From positions 46,718,180 to 46,782,179 of the forward strand of contig NC_085140.1 of NCBI RefSeq assembly GCF_024139115.2: a stretch of 64,000 nucleotides of DNA. The letters are read 5' to 3'. Positions within the stretch are counted from its first letter, which is position 1; every line of letters begins with the position of its first letter. This DNA is from Armigeres subalbatus. Taxonomy: Eukaryota > Arthropoda > Insecta > Diptera > Culicidae. The translations under genes were made by a program, and so were the position numbers. The notes beneath the pieces were generated by a model that made no database searches, was not told where the DNA came from, and was given only the letters and a program-made list of their open reading frames with translations. Below are positions 56,101 to 63,274 of this stretch, one piece after another.

Positions 56101-58101
56101 GGACAGCTTCCTGGCCAAAAATTTTGCATGGCGACGGCGAGTTCCTGCGAGATTAAGTTTGCTTTTATGGACAAATTTGCCAAAAACCTGATGATTTGGC
56201 GAGGGATATGCAGCTACAGAGCAAAGACCAAAGTGTTCGTGACGAATAAGACGGGGACTAAGACAAGGTGATGGACTTTCGTGCCTGCTGTTCAACATTG
56301 CGCTAGAAGGTGTCATGCGGAGAGCCGGGTGTAACAGCCGGGGAACGATTTTCAACAGATCCAGTCAATTTATTTGTTTCGCGGATGACATGGACATTCT
56401 CGGCCGAACATTTGCAAAGGTGGCAGAACTGTACACCCGCCTGAAACGTGAAGCAACAAAAGTTGGACTCTTGGTGAATGCGTCAAAGACAAAGTACATG
56501 CTTGTGGGCGGAACCGAGCGCGACAGGGACCGCCTGGGAAGCAGTGTTACGATAGACGGGGATACCTTCGAGGTGTTCGAGGAATTCGTCTACCTCGGAT
56601 CCTTGCTAACGGCTGATAACAATGTTAGTTGTGAAATACGAAGGCGCATCATCTGTGGAAGTCGGGCCTACTACGGGCTCCAGAAGAAACTGCGGTCAAA
56701 AAAGATTCGCCACCGCACCAAATGTGTCATATACAAGACGCTAATAAGACCGGTTGTCCTCTACGGACATGAAACATGGACAATGCTCGAGGAGGACTTG
56801 CAAGCACTCGGAGTATTCAAAGACGGGTGCTTAGGACCATCTTTGGCGGTGTGCAAGAAGACGGTGTGTGGCGGCGAAGAATGAATCACGAGCTCGCCCA
56901 GCTCTACGGCGAACCCAGCATCCAGAAGGTAGCTAAAGCCGGAAGGGTACGATGGGCAGGACATGTTGCAAGAATGCCGGACAGCAACCCTGCAAAGATG
57001 GCGTTAGCTTCCGATCCGGCAGGTACGAGACGGCGTGGAACGCAGCGAGCGAGATGGGCAGACCAGGTGCAACACGACTTGGCGAGCGTGGGGCGTATTC
57101 GAGGATGGAGAGATGCGGCATCGAACCGTGTATTGTGGCGTCAAATTGTTCATTCAGTGTTATCTGTTTAGATGTAGACTAAATAAATGAATGACAGTAC
57201 AGGTATAGCAACCTCATTTGATACTCATTCAGAAGTGACATCCCTACCAGTGGGGTCGTTCTATTACACCGCAAGGATCTTGCCAAAAAAATCTAATAAA
57301 TTGAAACATCATCGTATCTTTGAATATGGGACGCACATGACTTGGTATTTTTTTCACTCACGGGCATACAAAATCACAATTTTTATTATGATTTATGAAA
57401 GTACATTAGCAATAAACCATATTCATTGGGTTAACTCAAAAGTGACGAAAAGTCAAATAGGACTGTTATGCGAGCGTAATATCTATCTAAAAAATGCTTC
57501 AATATACCAAATATCAAATGGATACCAAAACACCCAAAATCATTTGATTTGATGTCACAGATTAGGCATCAGCACACACTGTGCATTAGGGTCAAGCACT
57601 GACGGACGGCTGACTCACAATGGCACTTCAATGGGTTGGCACATGCAAGCAAGCGTTTAGAGAATCGAGATCGCCATGGAAACTGTTAGAATTGCACAAC
57701 AGAGAAAGGGCGCATAAACCTTAGCATATGCACGTACTAGACTGGAAAGCTATTTAATTGCCAATTTAATCATTGGATCAAAGCTTGTTATGTTTATCGG
57801 AAATGTGATATAAGTGGCTTTAAACTAATTTTCCCAATGCAACATGTTATCACTGTTACAGCTGATCATTAAATTGCAGTTGATTGAGTAGATCTTTCAC
57901 ACATATCCAGCTTTAAAGATTTTAGTTGTGTTTGTAACACCATTTAATGCGAAACGAAACGTCAGATCATCAAATAAGAATCATTTTGAAGTAATACGTG
58001 ATTGTAAAATGTTTAAAATGGATTATATCTACCATATGGACAGACTTACCCGTTTTTAATAATGCTAAACTGACCAGAGCTCCGACTAGTAGACGATTCA
58101 T
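28933..58101 (-). CDS. Ly6/uPAR-domain GPI-anchored protein gene with alternative middle exons
   Basis: Secreted three-finger proteins of this family sit on the outer membrane by a GPI anchor; insect members act in junction assembly, channel regulation and sleep. Exons (- strand) are 58050-58101 (signal peptide), then either 39034-39189 or 38624-38773, then 28933-29150. Every junction is phase 1. Both products (139 and 141 residues) have ten cysteines, an opening CYxC (CYQC or CYVC) and the C-terminal CSTDGCN signature, followed by a hydrophobic tail suited to GPI attachment. Which Drosophila Ly6 protein is orthologous could not be settled. The introns of about 9.5 and 19 kb hold most of the transposons in the right half of the window. 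Confidence 0.85.
29317..29870 (+). pseudogene. Degenerate 5' part of an RTE-type (Jam1-like) non-LTR element
   Basis: It has leader-like sequence (GAGCATCTGTACCCCATG) and then an interrupted frame with ALGRCWNLHELL, and in a shifted frame VEFAALQEI followed by W, the endonuclease opening (LQE-I-x-W). Further on there is RFIIGDANAQ, like the GDxNA motif. Frameshifts and stops make it inactive. The 3' ends at 41100-41345 and 56252-57190 look like the same family. Confidence 0.5.
29871..30441. other. Ly6 intron sequence, nothing recognised
   Basis: AT-rich. A 98-codon + strand frame (30021-30317) has no family signature. Confidence 0.35.
30442..31222. mobile_element. Long-TIR element with 8-bp TSD (781 bp)
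   Basis: The perfect TSD ATGGGCAT lies at 30434-30441 and 31223-31230. The termini are TAGGGTGGTT and, inverted, TAGGGTAGTT. The arms stay complementary for about 300 bp (CCCATACTAATTTGCATGCA-type segments, CTTCCCCATTAAGCGCAGGTTAA, GAATACTCAAGAGCTTTCACCC) with small indels, leaving a short loop around 30790-30900. It is non-coding. The 8-bp TSD fits hAT or P-type families. Confidence 0.85.
31450..32800 (+). pseudogene. Tc1/mariner transposase pseudogene
   Basis: The N-terminal helix-turn-helix WSGRMISKYLKLSKLTVKTV (about 31520-31582) is typical of Tc1-like DNA-binding domains. The C-terminal end NPPKCPNFHPNEKYWA (about 32572-32620) is the region of the third catalytic acidic residue and is followed by ERKVREFIRNANE. 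The middle is full of stops and frameshifts, and a MITE interrupts it after the HTH. Inactive. Confidence 0.75.
31583..31895. mobile_element. Foldback MITE inside the Tc1 pseudogene
   Basis: Inverted arms include GTATGCTCTTTT / AAAAGAGCATAC and GGGAGAATGGGACTAC / GTAGTCCCATTCTCCC, plus GGAGTAAAA-type and TGCATAAA segments. Its exact ends and TSD are not resolved. Confidence 0.6.
32830..35528. mobile_element. TA-flanked TIR element (outer)
   Basis: The left end AGGTACAGTGGGGCAAGTGG and the inverted right end AGGTACAGTGGGGTAAGTGG extend to GTAAA. TA lies on both sides. It contains TTGCCCCA-type subterminal repeats (34425-34440, 35138-35150) and the nested element at 33001-34392. Confidence 0.75.
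33001..34392. mobile_element. TA-flanked TIR element nested inside 32830-35528
   Basis: The termini CCGTGAAGTACCCTAATTTC and, inverted, CCGTGATGTGCCCTAATTTC continue into GCGC. TA duplications lie at 32999-33000 and 34393-34394. Internal TAATTTCGCGC words recur (33205-33245, 33980-33990). No transposase. Confidence 0.8.
35650..37430 (-). pseudogene. I/LOA-type non-LTR retrotransposon relic with RNase H
   Basis: On the - strand, in 5' to 3' order: endonuclease motif VIVGGDLKAHHLSWGDGNTD (about 37340), RT-proximal sequence (DKESWNRILNSKNGRSAPGE, about 36840), RNase H pieces YVIYTDSRSACL (about 36300) and ISGNETTDVLAKAG (about 36150), and a Cys-containing tail. The core RT motifs are missing, so there is an internal deletion, with frameshifts between pieces. 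Clade assignment rests on the RNase H domain. Confidence 0.7.
37431..37934. other. Ly6 intron sequence, unclassified
   Basis: A - strand 87-codon frame (37578-37841) and AT-rich sequence, with no recognised motif. It may be the 5' region of the adjacent LINE. Confidence 0.3.
37935..37978. mobile_element. Solo hAT right terminus (CAGGGGTGCCCAACGTACGG type)
   Basis: The inverse of this end reads CAGGGGTGCCCAACGTACGG followed by CCCGCGGC, the classic terminus of many animal hAT elements. The partner end was not found. Confidence 0.6.
37979..38600. other. Ly6 intron sequence, unclassified
   Basis: Contains two short + strand open frames (37966-38166, 38198-38470) with no clear family signature. 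They may be LINE debris. Confidence 0.3.
38624..38773 (-). CDS. Ly6 gene, alternative middle exon A
   Basis: Acceptor GCTTACAG/CGCTAG, donor CACG/GTTAAT, 150 bp, phase 1/1. It encodes LGILCYQCSSAHSMYCSD, then EPCDHVFEAEYCVKSTAMH, with five cysteines. It joins in frame to the signal-peptide exon upstream and the shared C-terminal exon downstream. It differs almost completely from exon B apart from the cysteine pattern. Confidence 0.85.
39034..39189 (-). CDS. Ly6 gene, alternative middle exon B
   Basis: Acceptor GCTCTAG/CGATCG, donor GAAG/GTATTC, 156 bp, phase 1/1. It encodes IECYVCNATDSSTPFQCSEW, then DCSNVYGAKYCIKHIGRFE, with five cysteines in the same order as exon A. It lies 260 bp upstream of exon A on the transcribed strand. 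Including both would keep frame but give 15 cysteines, so use of one or the other is expected. Confidence 0.85.
40629..40958 (+). pseudogene. Possible transposase C-terminal remnant
   Basis: A 109-codon frame with PFTSKYHILNYHVSEFCRGT, GIGFGLHIKHAF resembles the P-x-T-x-K-x-H-x-L-x-x-H-V-x-E-F motif seen near the end of some invertebrate DNA-transposon proteins. It lies in the loop of the long-TIR element, which supports that reading. Its length and the lack of upstream frame indicate decay. Confidence 0.4.
41100..41345 (+). pseudogene. RTE-type LINE 3' fragment
   Basis: ELAQLYGEPSTQKVAKAGRV, then RWAGHISRMPDSNPAK, is nearly identical to the tail of the element at 56252-57190. It is heavily truncated and sits in the right arm of the long-TIR transposon; the left arm has no counterpart, so it is a later insertion. 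Confidence 0.75.
42085..42205. mobile_element. 121-bp palindromic MITE, copy 2
   Basis: Same family and same length as 10148-10268 (GCCAAATGTTGAACGGCTGA ... GCTGTTCAACATTTGGC). TA lies at 42083-42084 and 42206-42207. Confidence 0.8.
42303..42468. mobile_element. TTAA-flanked MITE, ~166 bp
   Basis: TTAA lies at 42299-42302 and 42469-42472, as for piggyBac-type insertions. The inverted ends share TACACCTCGGGAA / TTCCCGAGGTGTGA. An internal CCCCGTGCATTTTAAATGGG palindrome forms the centre. Confidence 0.65.
42515..42708. mobile_element. TIR MITE (CCATTTGGGCAG ends), ~194 bp
   Basis: CCATTTGGGCAGCACCCCCT and the inverted right arm CCATTTGGGCAGTACCCCCT stay complementary through ATTCCCGTCCGCAACGTT (about 50 bp). 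An older copy lies at 28200-28460. Confidence 0.75.
43055..43790 (-). pseudogene. R1-clade ORF2 C-terminal region and 3' end, frameshifted
   Basis: FGHAESPVCPDCPGFDETAE continues to HILFVCPRFDVE, a Cys-x2-Cys...His...Cys pattern typical of the end of R1-clade ORF2. Upstream pieces (VIREDEECFELRGTRG) lie in another frame. A related + strand fragment lies at 55150-55737. Confidence 0.75.
43795..45516 (-). CDS. R1-clade reverse transcriptase (ORF2 part)
   Basis: A 573-codon uninterrupted frame. RT motifs in order are NKAPGPYGVPN (usually APGxDG; here Tyr replaces Asp), HRSIGLIDTTGKSLERIILN, GFRKGKSTLDTI, ALVTLDVKNAFNSASW, AGVPQGSILGPVLWN, VGFADDVTLEVYG with the catalytic FADD box, and QLAQHKTEVV. 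Together with the endonuclease upstream and the Cys/His tail downstream this is R1-clade ORF2. It stops at 43795 by frameshift, so the element is probably inactive, though the damage is recent. The many + strand ORFs here are shadows. Confidence 0.9.
   Translation of the reverse strand: MDCSNVCQSWSGTRLGLEDGRGLLEANTEGLSGDALVAVLSRACDATMPRKALPKNGRRLVYWWSPEIAVLRSTCLKARRRMQRARTEDERADRREVFRAAKLAFNRAIKSSKRACFDNLCKGANANPWGDAYRIMMDKTKGRSSPSERSPDRFVRIIEVLFPSRATSPWPPVPQGNRGAAEMVAPVTNEELLAVAKSLVTNKAPGPYGVPNSALKAAIIADPNVFRLAMQRCLDECRFPERWKRQKLVLLPKAGKPPGDPSAHRSIGLIDTTGKSLERIILNRLTPYSEGTNGLSVSIGFRKGKSTLDTINSVVKTAEIAIQQKRRGIRYCALVTLDVKNAFNSASWDAIALSLHRLSLPVGLYRILESYFQNRVLLYETDAGQRSVPITAGVPQGSILGPVLWNLMYDGVLKLKFPPGVKIVGFADDVTLEVYGESISEVELTAAHAISTVEDWMSARGLQLAQHKTEVVIVNNRKSVQHAVIHVGEVAIASKRSLKRVVIDDKLTFASHVDYACKRASTAVAALSRMVSNSSKVCASRRRLLAGVAVSILRYGGPSWARALGVTSYLQKL
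45593..46009 (-). CDS. R1-clade endonuclease domain (ORF2 part)
   Basis: 138 codons: LLSDPYNVPVDKGNWVADRS, YCSCYAPPRW, VVIAGDFNAWAMEWGS. The GDFNAW...EWGS box and the Y-A-P-P motif identify the apurinic-type nuclease that nicks the target. A frameshift near 45593 separates it from the reverse transcriptase. Confidence 0.85.
   Translation of the reverse strand: MQVTQLHTQHSATAQQLLWQSVSRTDVALLSDPYNVPVDKGNWVADRSRMAAICTTGRYPNQEAIHSSAEGVAIAKINGVFYCSCYAPPRWLLEQFNQMIDRISSDLVGRKPVVIAGDFNAWAMEWGSRCTNRRGQRY
46000..47367 (-). pseudogene. R1-clade ORF1 (gag-like), frameshifted
   Basis: Three CCHC knuckles (CYRCLELGHKSYNC, CRRCGEEGHKAHEC, CLICASKKQACNH) lie at 46250-46060. A basic Lys/Arg/Ala-rich segment (46983-46441) and a helical stretch QNISKELKQNLQMLRQAVRV (about 47180) precede them. 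The likely start is the ATG at 47365-47367. At least two frameshifts or stops interrupt it. Confidence 0.8.
47403..47552. mobile_element. TA-flanked palindromic MITE, ~150 bp
   Basis: CTGCCGTAATCTGGAAAAGT and the inverted ACTTTTTCAGATTACGGCAG are joined through ACGTCAC/GTGACG. It sits at the 5' boundary of the R1 element. Confidence 0.7.
47810..48076. mobile_element. TIR element (AAGGTGATTATAGAA ends), ~267 bp
   Basis: AAGGTGATTATAGAA at the left is inverted exactly at the right (TTCTATAATCACCTT). GAAGCC follows each end. The TSD is unclear. Confidence 0.65.
48077..48600. other. Ly6 intron sequence, unclassified
   Basis: A GC-richer patch (48120-48310) with a 75-codon - strand frame, probably transposon-derived, and AT-rich flank. 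No motif. Confidence 0.3.
48740..48895 (+). repeat. R1-clade 3' UTR-like fragment, copy 1
   Basis: GACTCAAGTAACCTTCCG, CTGAGTGATAATTTCATGTG and TTGCCTTCATCTCTCTATAA match 55590-55737 in order. That copy follows an R1-type coding fragment, so this is probably a truncated 3' UTR of the same family. Confidence 0.6.
48957..49050. repeat. Short hairpin MITE, ~95 bp
   Basis: ATAATAAGTTCGATTTTGGA pairs with CAAAATTCGAACTTATTA. Confidence 0.5.
49051..52172. other. Ly6 intron sequence, no recognised feature (3.1 kb)
   Basis: AT-rich, with only short ORFs on both strands (longest 51636-51962 +, 108 codons, no motif). No tRNA or conserved domain was seen. This is the least repeat-marked part of the Ly6 intron. 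Confidence 0.4.
52175..53226. mobile_element. Possible TA-flanked TIR element (~1.05 kb)
   Basis: TAGGGT at 52173 and its inverse ACCCTA at 53223-53228 border related subterminal words (GGTTCCCGGC; inverse of GGCCGGGAATGGGG). An additional GGCCGGGAACTGG lies inside at 52972. The TIR match is imperfect. Confidence 0.4.
53227..53652. other. Ly6 intron sequence, nothing recognised
   Basis: AT-rich, no open frame or repeat of note. Confidence 0.35.
53653..54687. mobile_element. Large foldback element, arms of ~325-375 bp
   Basis: The left arm (53653-about 54028) and right arm (about 54365-54687) are inverted, sharing AAATGGGAAAGGCTAGATCA, AAGAGCATATATGCCCCACT, GACACAGGGAATACTAGTAT and TTTGGTGGAATT-type segments with few differences; one ~55-bp indel distinguishes the arms. 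The loop holds two direct copies of AAGGTCGTCTTCAGTGT. No TSD was defined. Confidence 0.75.
54688..55149. other. Ly6 intron sequence, unclassified
   Basis: One 85-codon + strand frame (54842-55099) without motif. Probably repeat-derived. Confidence 0.3.
55150..55737 (+). pseudogene. R1-clade ORF2 3' fragment plus 3' UTR
   Basis: PGVDETAEHILFVCPRFDVE at about 55232-55292 is nearly identical to the tail of the R1 element at 43040-47375. After it come tandem GAGCACCCAAGT words (55356-55470) and a 3' UTR ending CCCTCTATAAA that matches 48740-48895. Confidence 0.75.
55738..55803 (+). mobile_element. Solo terminus of the 4005-6567 hAT family
   Basis: CGGTTCACAACCTGTGGAAC, ATGTACCCCTGG and TCTGGAGGTACCTGAG parallel the inverse of the right end of the element at 4005-6567. 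Confidence 0.55.
55990..56268 (+). pseudogene. mariner/Tc1 transposase fragment
   Basis: GGTYVKMDLGQLPGQKFCMA and FAFMDKFAKNLMIWRGICSY, then KTKVFVTNKT, match the catalytic core of a mosquito Tc1/mariner transposase. The first catalytic Asp region is altered (DGGT where D-D/E-T is usual). It is cut off where the RTE fragment begins. Confidence 0.75.
56252..57190 (+). pseudogene. RTE-type (Jam1-like) LINE, 5'-truncated
   Basis: It starts within RT motif B (LRQGDGLSCLLFNIALEG), then FICFADDMDI with the catalytic FADD, KTKYMLVGG, VYLGSLLT, SRAYYGLQKKLRSK, LYGHETWTM and, after a frameshift near 56820-56860, RRVLRTIFGGVQEDGVWRRR and RWAGHVARMPDSNPAKM. It ends TAAATAAATGAATGA, a microsatellite-like tail as in RTE elements. 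Inserted into, or recombined with, the mariner fragment. Confidence 0.85.
57191..58049. other. Ly6 intron 1, proximal part
   Basis: AT-rich, with one 121-codon + strand frame (57187-57552) lacking motifs. Nothing else recognised. Confidence 0.35.
58050..58101 (-). CDS. Ly6 gene, first coding exon (signal peptide)
   Basis: ATG at 58099-58101 and donor ACGG/GTAAGT at 58050. It encodes MNRLLVGALVSLALLKT plus one base, a basic start and hydrophobic core typical of a signal peptide. Its phase 1 joins either middle exon to give an Ala codon (GCG) near the expected cleavage site. Shorter than 60 codons, so it is easy to miss. Confidence 0.8.
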
Positions 58102-58894
58102 GATTTAGTTTCAACTTTGAAGCACTGAAGGATCCTGTTTCAACTACAAGGTTGTCGATCGAGTTTTTAGGGCGTGTTTGCGCGTTTGGAAGATCTATGT
58201 TTCATCAACGAGCAGCTTGTTTGGCGATTGTTTTAATGATTTCCACCTACTTTGATAGCTTCGTTTAATAATATTCACAACTAACTTACTAAAAACAGTT
58301 CCAACATGACTGAAATCTAGTTAATTAGCTTAGTTATTTACACGAACGTAAATGATCACCACTTTGAGTTGTTTGATTTCGTAGCACACTTACGGGCGCG
58401 ATCGCGTTACATACACTAACGAAACTTCGTTACCGCCGACAGCACATTCCAGGTACTGGTATAAAGAGCACACCTTTGATACACACGTGCGAACGGACCA
58501 AAACAAACCCGCAGACTGATTCATGCTTGCCGATGGTTGGACTGCTCAATCCCCCCGTAGCTTGTCGGTCGTTCGTGGTTGTATTTAGCTTCATTCACGT
58601 TCACAAGACAGTGCACACCATCCACGCTTTCAACGCTGTGTCAGAAGGTGATTATTATGAGAAATTTTAACTGCTGCATAAACTTCAAAATACAGATCTC
58701 TATAAAAAATAGTTTAAACGAGTATGATGACTTGTATCCAACTATGAAAGATTCTTTAGAATAAAAGCAGAACACCAGAGAGGTGTTTCCATATTAAAGA
58801 TTCTGAAACAAAATATCAGCTACAGTTTGAACGGGAAATGGGATTTTAAAGATATTTTATTGTCTAATTTTAATCTGATTATCCTTCTGTCTGT
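58102..58894. other. Upstream region of the Ly6 gene
   Basis: Contains 5' UTR or promoter of the - strand gene, but no start site can be fixed. TATAAAG at 58460-58466 reads on the + strand. Short + frames (58476-58670, 58579-58764) have no motif. Confidence 0.35.
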
Positions 58895-59010
58895 GGGGCC
58901 ATCCAGAAACCACGTGGTCATATTTTTGAAGATTTTCAACCCCCCTCCCCCATGTGGTCTATCGTGGTCATTTGGCATACCCCAACTCCCCCCTTTGACC
59001 ACGTGGTTTT
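58895..59010. mobile_element. CACGTGG-type MITE, copy 1
   Basis: GGGGCCATCCAGAAACCACG, TGGTCATA, CAACCCCCCTCCCCCATGTGG, CATGTGGTCTATCGTGGTCA and TTGACCACGTGGTTTT. Inverted AAACCACGTGGTC lies at the two ends. A second copy lies inverted at 63275-63382. Confidence 0.65.
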
Positions 59011-60870
59011 TTTTTTCAAGTACAAAAATTAAAAAAAAAAACCTATGTAACTAAAACATATGGTTAATCCAATCAATTTTGAAGATGGACAATTTCAACT
59101 GATTCAAAATCAAACTAAAACCCAGCATGAAAATTATAAATTTTCATTATTTCGAAGATTTTTATGATGTTATCATGTTGTAATGTGTATCAGGTATTAG
59201 GTTATCTAGAACTCGCATACCTTCGATGCATCAGGAGGATACCAAAAATGCGGACTCATGAATATGTTATAAAAATTTTGAGAAAAATTAGTAATGGTTT
59301 AGAAATTTTTCCAAAATATCCCTATATTTTTAATTTCTTTATTGGTGATTTTTTTAAATACATAATTGCAATTTTTGCTTTTAAAAGTGCTTATTTATTT
59401 TTGTTTTATGGAAAATTTTCAACTGTTTATGGAAATTTTGCATTATTTGCAGTAATTCTATATTTATTTAATACTCATACCCTGATTTCTTTATTGGCAA
59501 TTTCCAATTCTATTATGGAAAATTTCTATTTTTTTCTCTAATAAATAATCTAAAGCTGGCTCATCTCTCAAAATTTCTATTTCTTCATTGAAATTTTATT
59601 TTGATATTGACTCGTGGAATCCAATGATGCCATACTAAACATATTTTTCGGTCACTCTGATGTCTTCCGAATAATTTCCCAAGGAACTTCTATTCCATAT
59701 CTCGAATATGCTTCAGTCAATGGTCTTTTCATAAGCGACTCATAGAAGAATGAATATATTATAGATCAATTATCATTTTGGAGTTCGGATCATTGGATTT
59801 ATCCAATTAACCAAATTATGAATGATGTATGATATAATATCCCATTAGGTCCATTGGTTTGATATGACAATTATTATTTGTACAAGCTACTACAGACTTT
59901 TTAGTAAGCTTTTTAATGGAATGTCTTTACTTGTCATAAGACGAATTTGTACCTTTCCATTTAATTCCACCACTTGATTGTACCTTGACAGATACGTATT
60001 TCGACCTCAACAGTAAGGTCGTCTTCAGTGTTTCGTACTTGACTCGACTTAGGTTATACAAAACTTTTAGGTTTTAAAAAACGTCCTGGAAGTCGTAATG
60101 TTTAAACTACTTAATCATTCAAGTCCGTGAACCCAGTGCTTCTAAGGCCCTACAAAAGGCATAGTCATTGTGCAGCTTGATGTTGACTCAAGATAATTTT
60201 GGGTACCTTGTCTCTTAGATCTCATGTTAATGGAAATTAGGATCATATGCTTATTTCATCGGATTGGGTACATACCGATGATGAGGACATTACAAATGTC
60301 ATGATTGATCACCTGAGAAGTCGTGGGCTGAACTTGAGAGCAATCACTGGCTTAACGTTCAGGATGACCCATCTTATCTGAGTGTTCAGAATGATTCAAA
60401 CATTTCAACTTCATTTGCATGCTCTTAGAATCGAAATCTTCCCAAAGTTTCGGATAACTGAGTCTTCAGGGTCAGTCAAATTTGAGCTCCCATATTTTTT
60501 CTGTAAAACCAATATCTAGATGAACAATTTTACTGAAGAAAATTGTGGTCTAGCTCTCTTTTGTGATTTAATAGACAATCTAAAACGCTGGGCATATATG
60601 ACCCATCCGTCCTGAAAGGGTTGAGATTTGTTTTGGAATTCAATTTCAATCGTTATTATAACACTATTTATTACCCTAGATTGTTTTAGGAATTGTGGTG
60701 TTTTTTTCTGGAACACTGCCACTTTTTTCATATCGGCGGACTCTTCATAGTTCCAAGATCCTTTTATGAATTTAAAAAGCATTTTATTTAGAATTTCATG
60801 TTGATTTTTTAAATGCAAACTTCTCTATGTCATAACCTTTTCATACGCACTACTAGAATTTTGTGCATTA
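59011..60870. other. AT-rich flank, one dispersed repeat
   Basis: No gene. 59957-60050 (TTCCATTTAATTCCACCACT, AGATACGTATTTCGACCTCA, GTAAGGTCGTCTTCAGTG, ACTTGACTCGACT) is related to the inner arms and loop of the foldback at 53653-54687. The 125-codon frame at 59164-59541 is low-complexity F/Y/I-rich. Confidence 0.4.
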
Positions 60871-60936
60871 TTGATCGAAAAATTTAAAATGCACCTAAAT
60901 GTTCTAATTAGGTGCATTATTAAATTTTTCGATCAA
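60871..60936. repeat. Near-perfect 66-bp hairpin
   Basis: TTGATCGAAAAATTTAA...TGCACCTAA pairs with TTAGGTGCA...TTAAATTTTTCGATCAA, with a loop of about 10 bases. Probably a tiny MITE. Confidence 0.6.
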
Positions 60937-62144
60937 TTAGCCTAATTATTCAATATCATAAGAACTAGGATTCTCAATCCTAAATAATTGCCTACATTTA
61001 TTGCTTGGATGAATTTTAAATTCCAAGATCTTCCTAATTTTCAAGAATAATTATTCTGGAGTTGCAAGGAAACCCTTCAGAATAGTTAGAAGAAATTCTT
61101 CGAGTCTCCACGGAAAAACTTCAGTATTTCAACGATTTTTTTCCGAAATTCTGTGGAAGAGTGCCTAAAAAGGTTCGGTAGAAATTTTGAAGAACTAGAA
61201 GAATCCGTAGAAGGATCCTAAATGCGTATTTACGATGAAAATTCCAATAAACATCAAATTCGAAGAACTTCCGGTATAAATTAGAAAAAAATCCAGCTTA
61301 CTTTTTTACAGAATCTCTAAAAATTTTTCAAAATCCTGGGCAAATTTAATGAATCTTCAAAGGAAATTCTTCTAAATTTCCAATGGAAATTTTTTCGTTT
61401 TTCAAAAAATCTTAGAAATTTTCAGTAGTTTTTTAATTTCCAAAAGAAATTATTTGGAGTATACTAAAATATTTCCGATGGAAATTCCTAAGATTTTCCA
61501 GTAGAAAATCGAAAAAGTTCATCTAAAACACCAATAATGAATTTCCTGAGGATATTTCGATGTTTTTACAAGTGGAAAAACGAAAAAATTGGACTTTCGT
61601 AGTACTTGTGAAGGTTGTACTTTAGAAGCAATTCCAATAGGAATTCCTTAGAAAATTAAATCAAAATTTTAAAGATTTTCTGATGTGAAAATTCCTTAAT
61701 TTTTTTAAATCATTTCTTGTGCTTCTTTGCATGGTAAAGATTTAAAGCAATGTTTAGCTGAACCTACAAAGAAATCAAAAGGACTTTCTGAAGAAGAATG
61801 AATTTCCCATAAAATTTTGGAAGAATTTATGGTGCAAATTAAAAAAAACACGAACCTTAAGAATTCTAAAGATTTATTCTTTGAAAATCCAAAGTATTTT
61901 TTGAAGATAATCCATAGACTCTTCCGTGGAAATTCTAAATAATGCCTCGATTAAAAAAAATATTTGGAAAATTTAAAAATGTGATAGAATTCACAAAAGC
62001 GTAAAAATTTCATTTCAAAATTTCAAATTTGAAAACAAAAATCCAAAACAAAAAATCAACGGTAATATCAAAGTGTTTCATGTGCCATTGGCTATTTAAT
62101 TTCTCATGAAAATTCAGAAGATTTTTCTTGAAAAATTTAGAAGT
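60937..62144. repeat. Degenerate AAATTCC-rich stretch
   Basis: Recurring TTCCGTGGAAATTC-like and TTTTCCAGTAGAAAA-like words at irregular spacing. The same texture occurs at 9180-9640, 20520-20720, 21400-21700 and 24890-25490, next to GCC-rich ends in the last two groups. Non-coding. Confidence 0.45.
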
Positions 62145-62425
62145 CTTCTTCTTCTTCTATGGCTCCATATTCCAACTGGAAGTTGGTCTGCTTTTCAACT
62201 TAGTTTATTCTATTAGCATTTCCTCAGTTATAAATTGAAAGTTTTAAATGCCAGCAATTGTACGATTATATATCTTGTGTAGCAAGTACGAAGGATACAT
62301 TATACCTAGGGTGTCGACAATGTTTGACACCCGAAAACATCCTAGACAGGAACGAGAATCGAACTCGTCATCTCCGGATTGGCAATCCTATGCCTTTGCT
62401 CGTAAGGCTAACTGGAGACTGAACA
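62145..62425 (-). mobile_element. tRNA-derived SINE (Feilai-like), uninterrupted copy
   Basis: On the - strand it starts with a tRNA-like head: TAGCCTTACGAGCAAAGGCA, an anticodon-arm-like GGATTGCCAATCC (GCC, tRNA-Gly-like) and a B box GAGTTCGATTCTCG (62353-62366). It then continues through GTCTAGGATGTTTTCGGG to an AAGAAGAAGAAG tail at 62145. Non-coding and pol III type. It is the reference for the split copy at 5265-6122. Confidence 0.75.
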
Positions 62426-63274
62426 TTTTGAAGTGCACTCCTAAAATGTTCGAAAAACTTATTTTGGAAATGAAATAGAATTTCTGGTGAATATTCGGAA
62501 GAACTTGTCGAAGAAATTCATTAGAATGTAAAAAAAAATGAAAATGTGAATTTTTTTTCCATCGAAAATTATTTGTATTTCCCACGAAACTGCTTTGAAT
62601 TTTCAGACAGATTTCATATGGAATTTTTTTCGGCATTTACACTGGCGATGTTTTGTTTTTTTTTTCATGACCAATTTGTAGCAAAATTTACAAGCAAAAT
62701 TTTCCAGAGAGAATTGTTCAAAAACATTCTGAATGCTAGCACTTTATCAGGATTGTATGAAGTAAGGTCAAAGTTTTTACAGGAAATTTTTTTACTGGAT
62801 TTTTCCTGAATATCCACAAGACATTCTTTTGAAGATTTTTCTTGAATTATTGTAAAAACATGAACAGTTTTCAAAATTGTAGCTGTAGTCCGCTGATGCA
62901 AAAGTGTCGGCGGCGTGATGCCAAAAACCATCTGCGGCGGAATTTTTAAAAAAATATTTTTTCATTTTTCTTTCCCAATTTTTTTGGTGAAAATTGAGAC
63001 TGAAACGCAACCTGCTTTTTCGTTTATTTTTTTATGGAAATAGGATCTAAAGCTAAGTTGGCCAAATAACTCAGATATGCATCGGCGTTGCGACCGACGC
63101 TGCGTTACCGGGTTTTCTCGATGCTTAATGCTAAATTCTTTTTAACACTGAGTTGAAAAGACGCTACGTGGGCATCGGTTCTAAGATGCGCTTGGCGTTT
63201 AATGATTAAATCATTAAATTTGATGATTTGTAATTTTTTACACCGCTATTGTTATTTACCAAAATTTTCGTGTT
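62426..63274. other. AT-rich sequence with a GCC-type remnant
   Basis: 62879-62950 (GTAGTCCGCTGATGC, GTGTCGGCGGCGTGATGCC, TCTGCGGCGG) resembles the GCC-rich ends of the 20401-25630 element. The rest is degenerate AAATTCC-like sequence. No gene. Confidence 0.4.

Noticed and set aside
58460..58466. TATAAAG as the Ly6 promoter
   Set aside because: It reads on the + strand while the gene is on the - strand, and no transcript start can be placed.
59164..59541. 125-codon + strand ORF with hydrophobic stretches
   Set aside because: F/Y/I/L-rich translation of AT-rich repeats, no signal peptide or family motif.
62340..62425. Functional tRNA-Gly gene
   Set aside because: The head has tRNA-like boxes but is continuous with a SINE body and an AAG tail, and it occurs again in a split copy; the acceptor stem does not close well.
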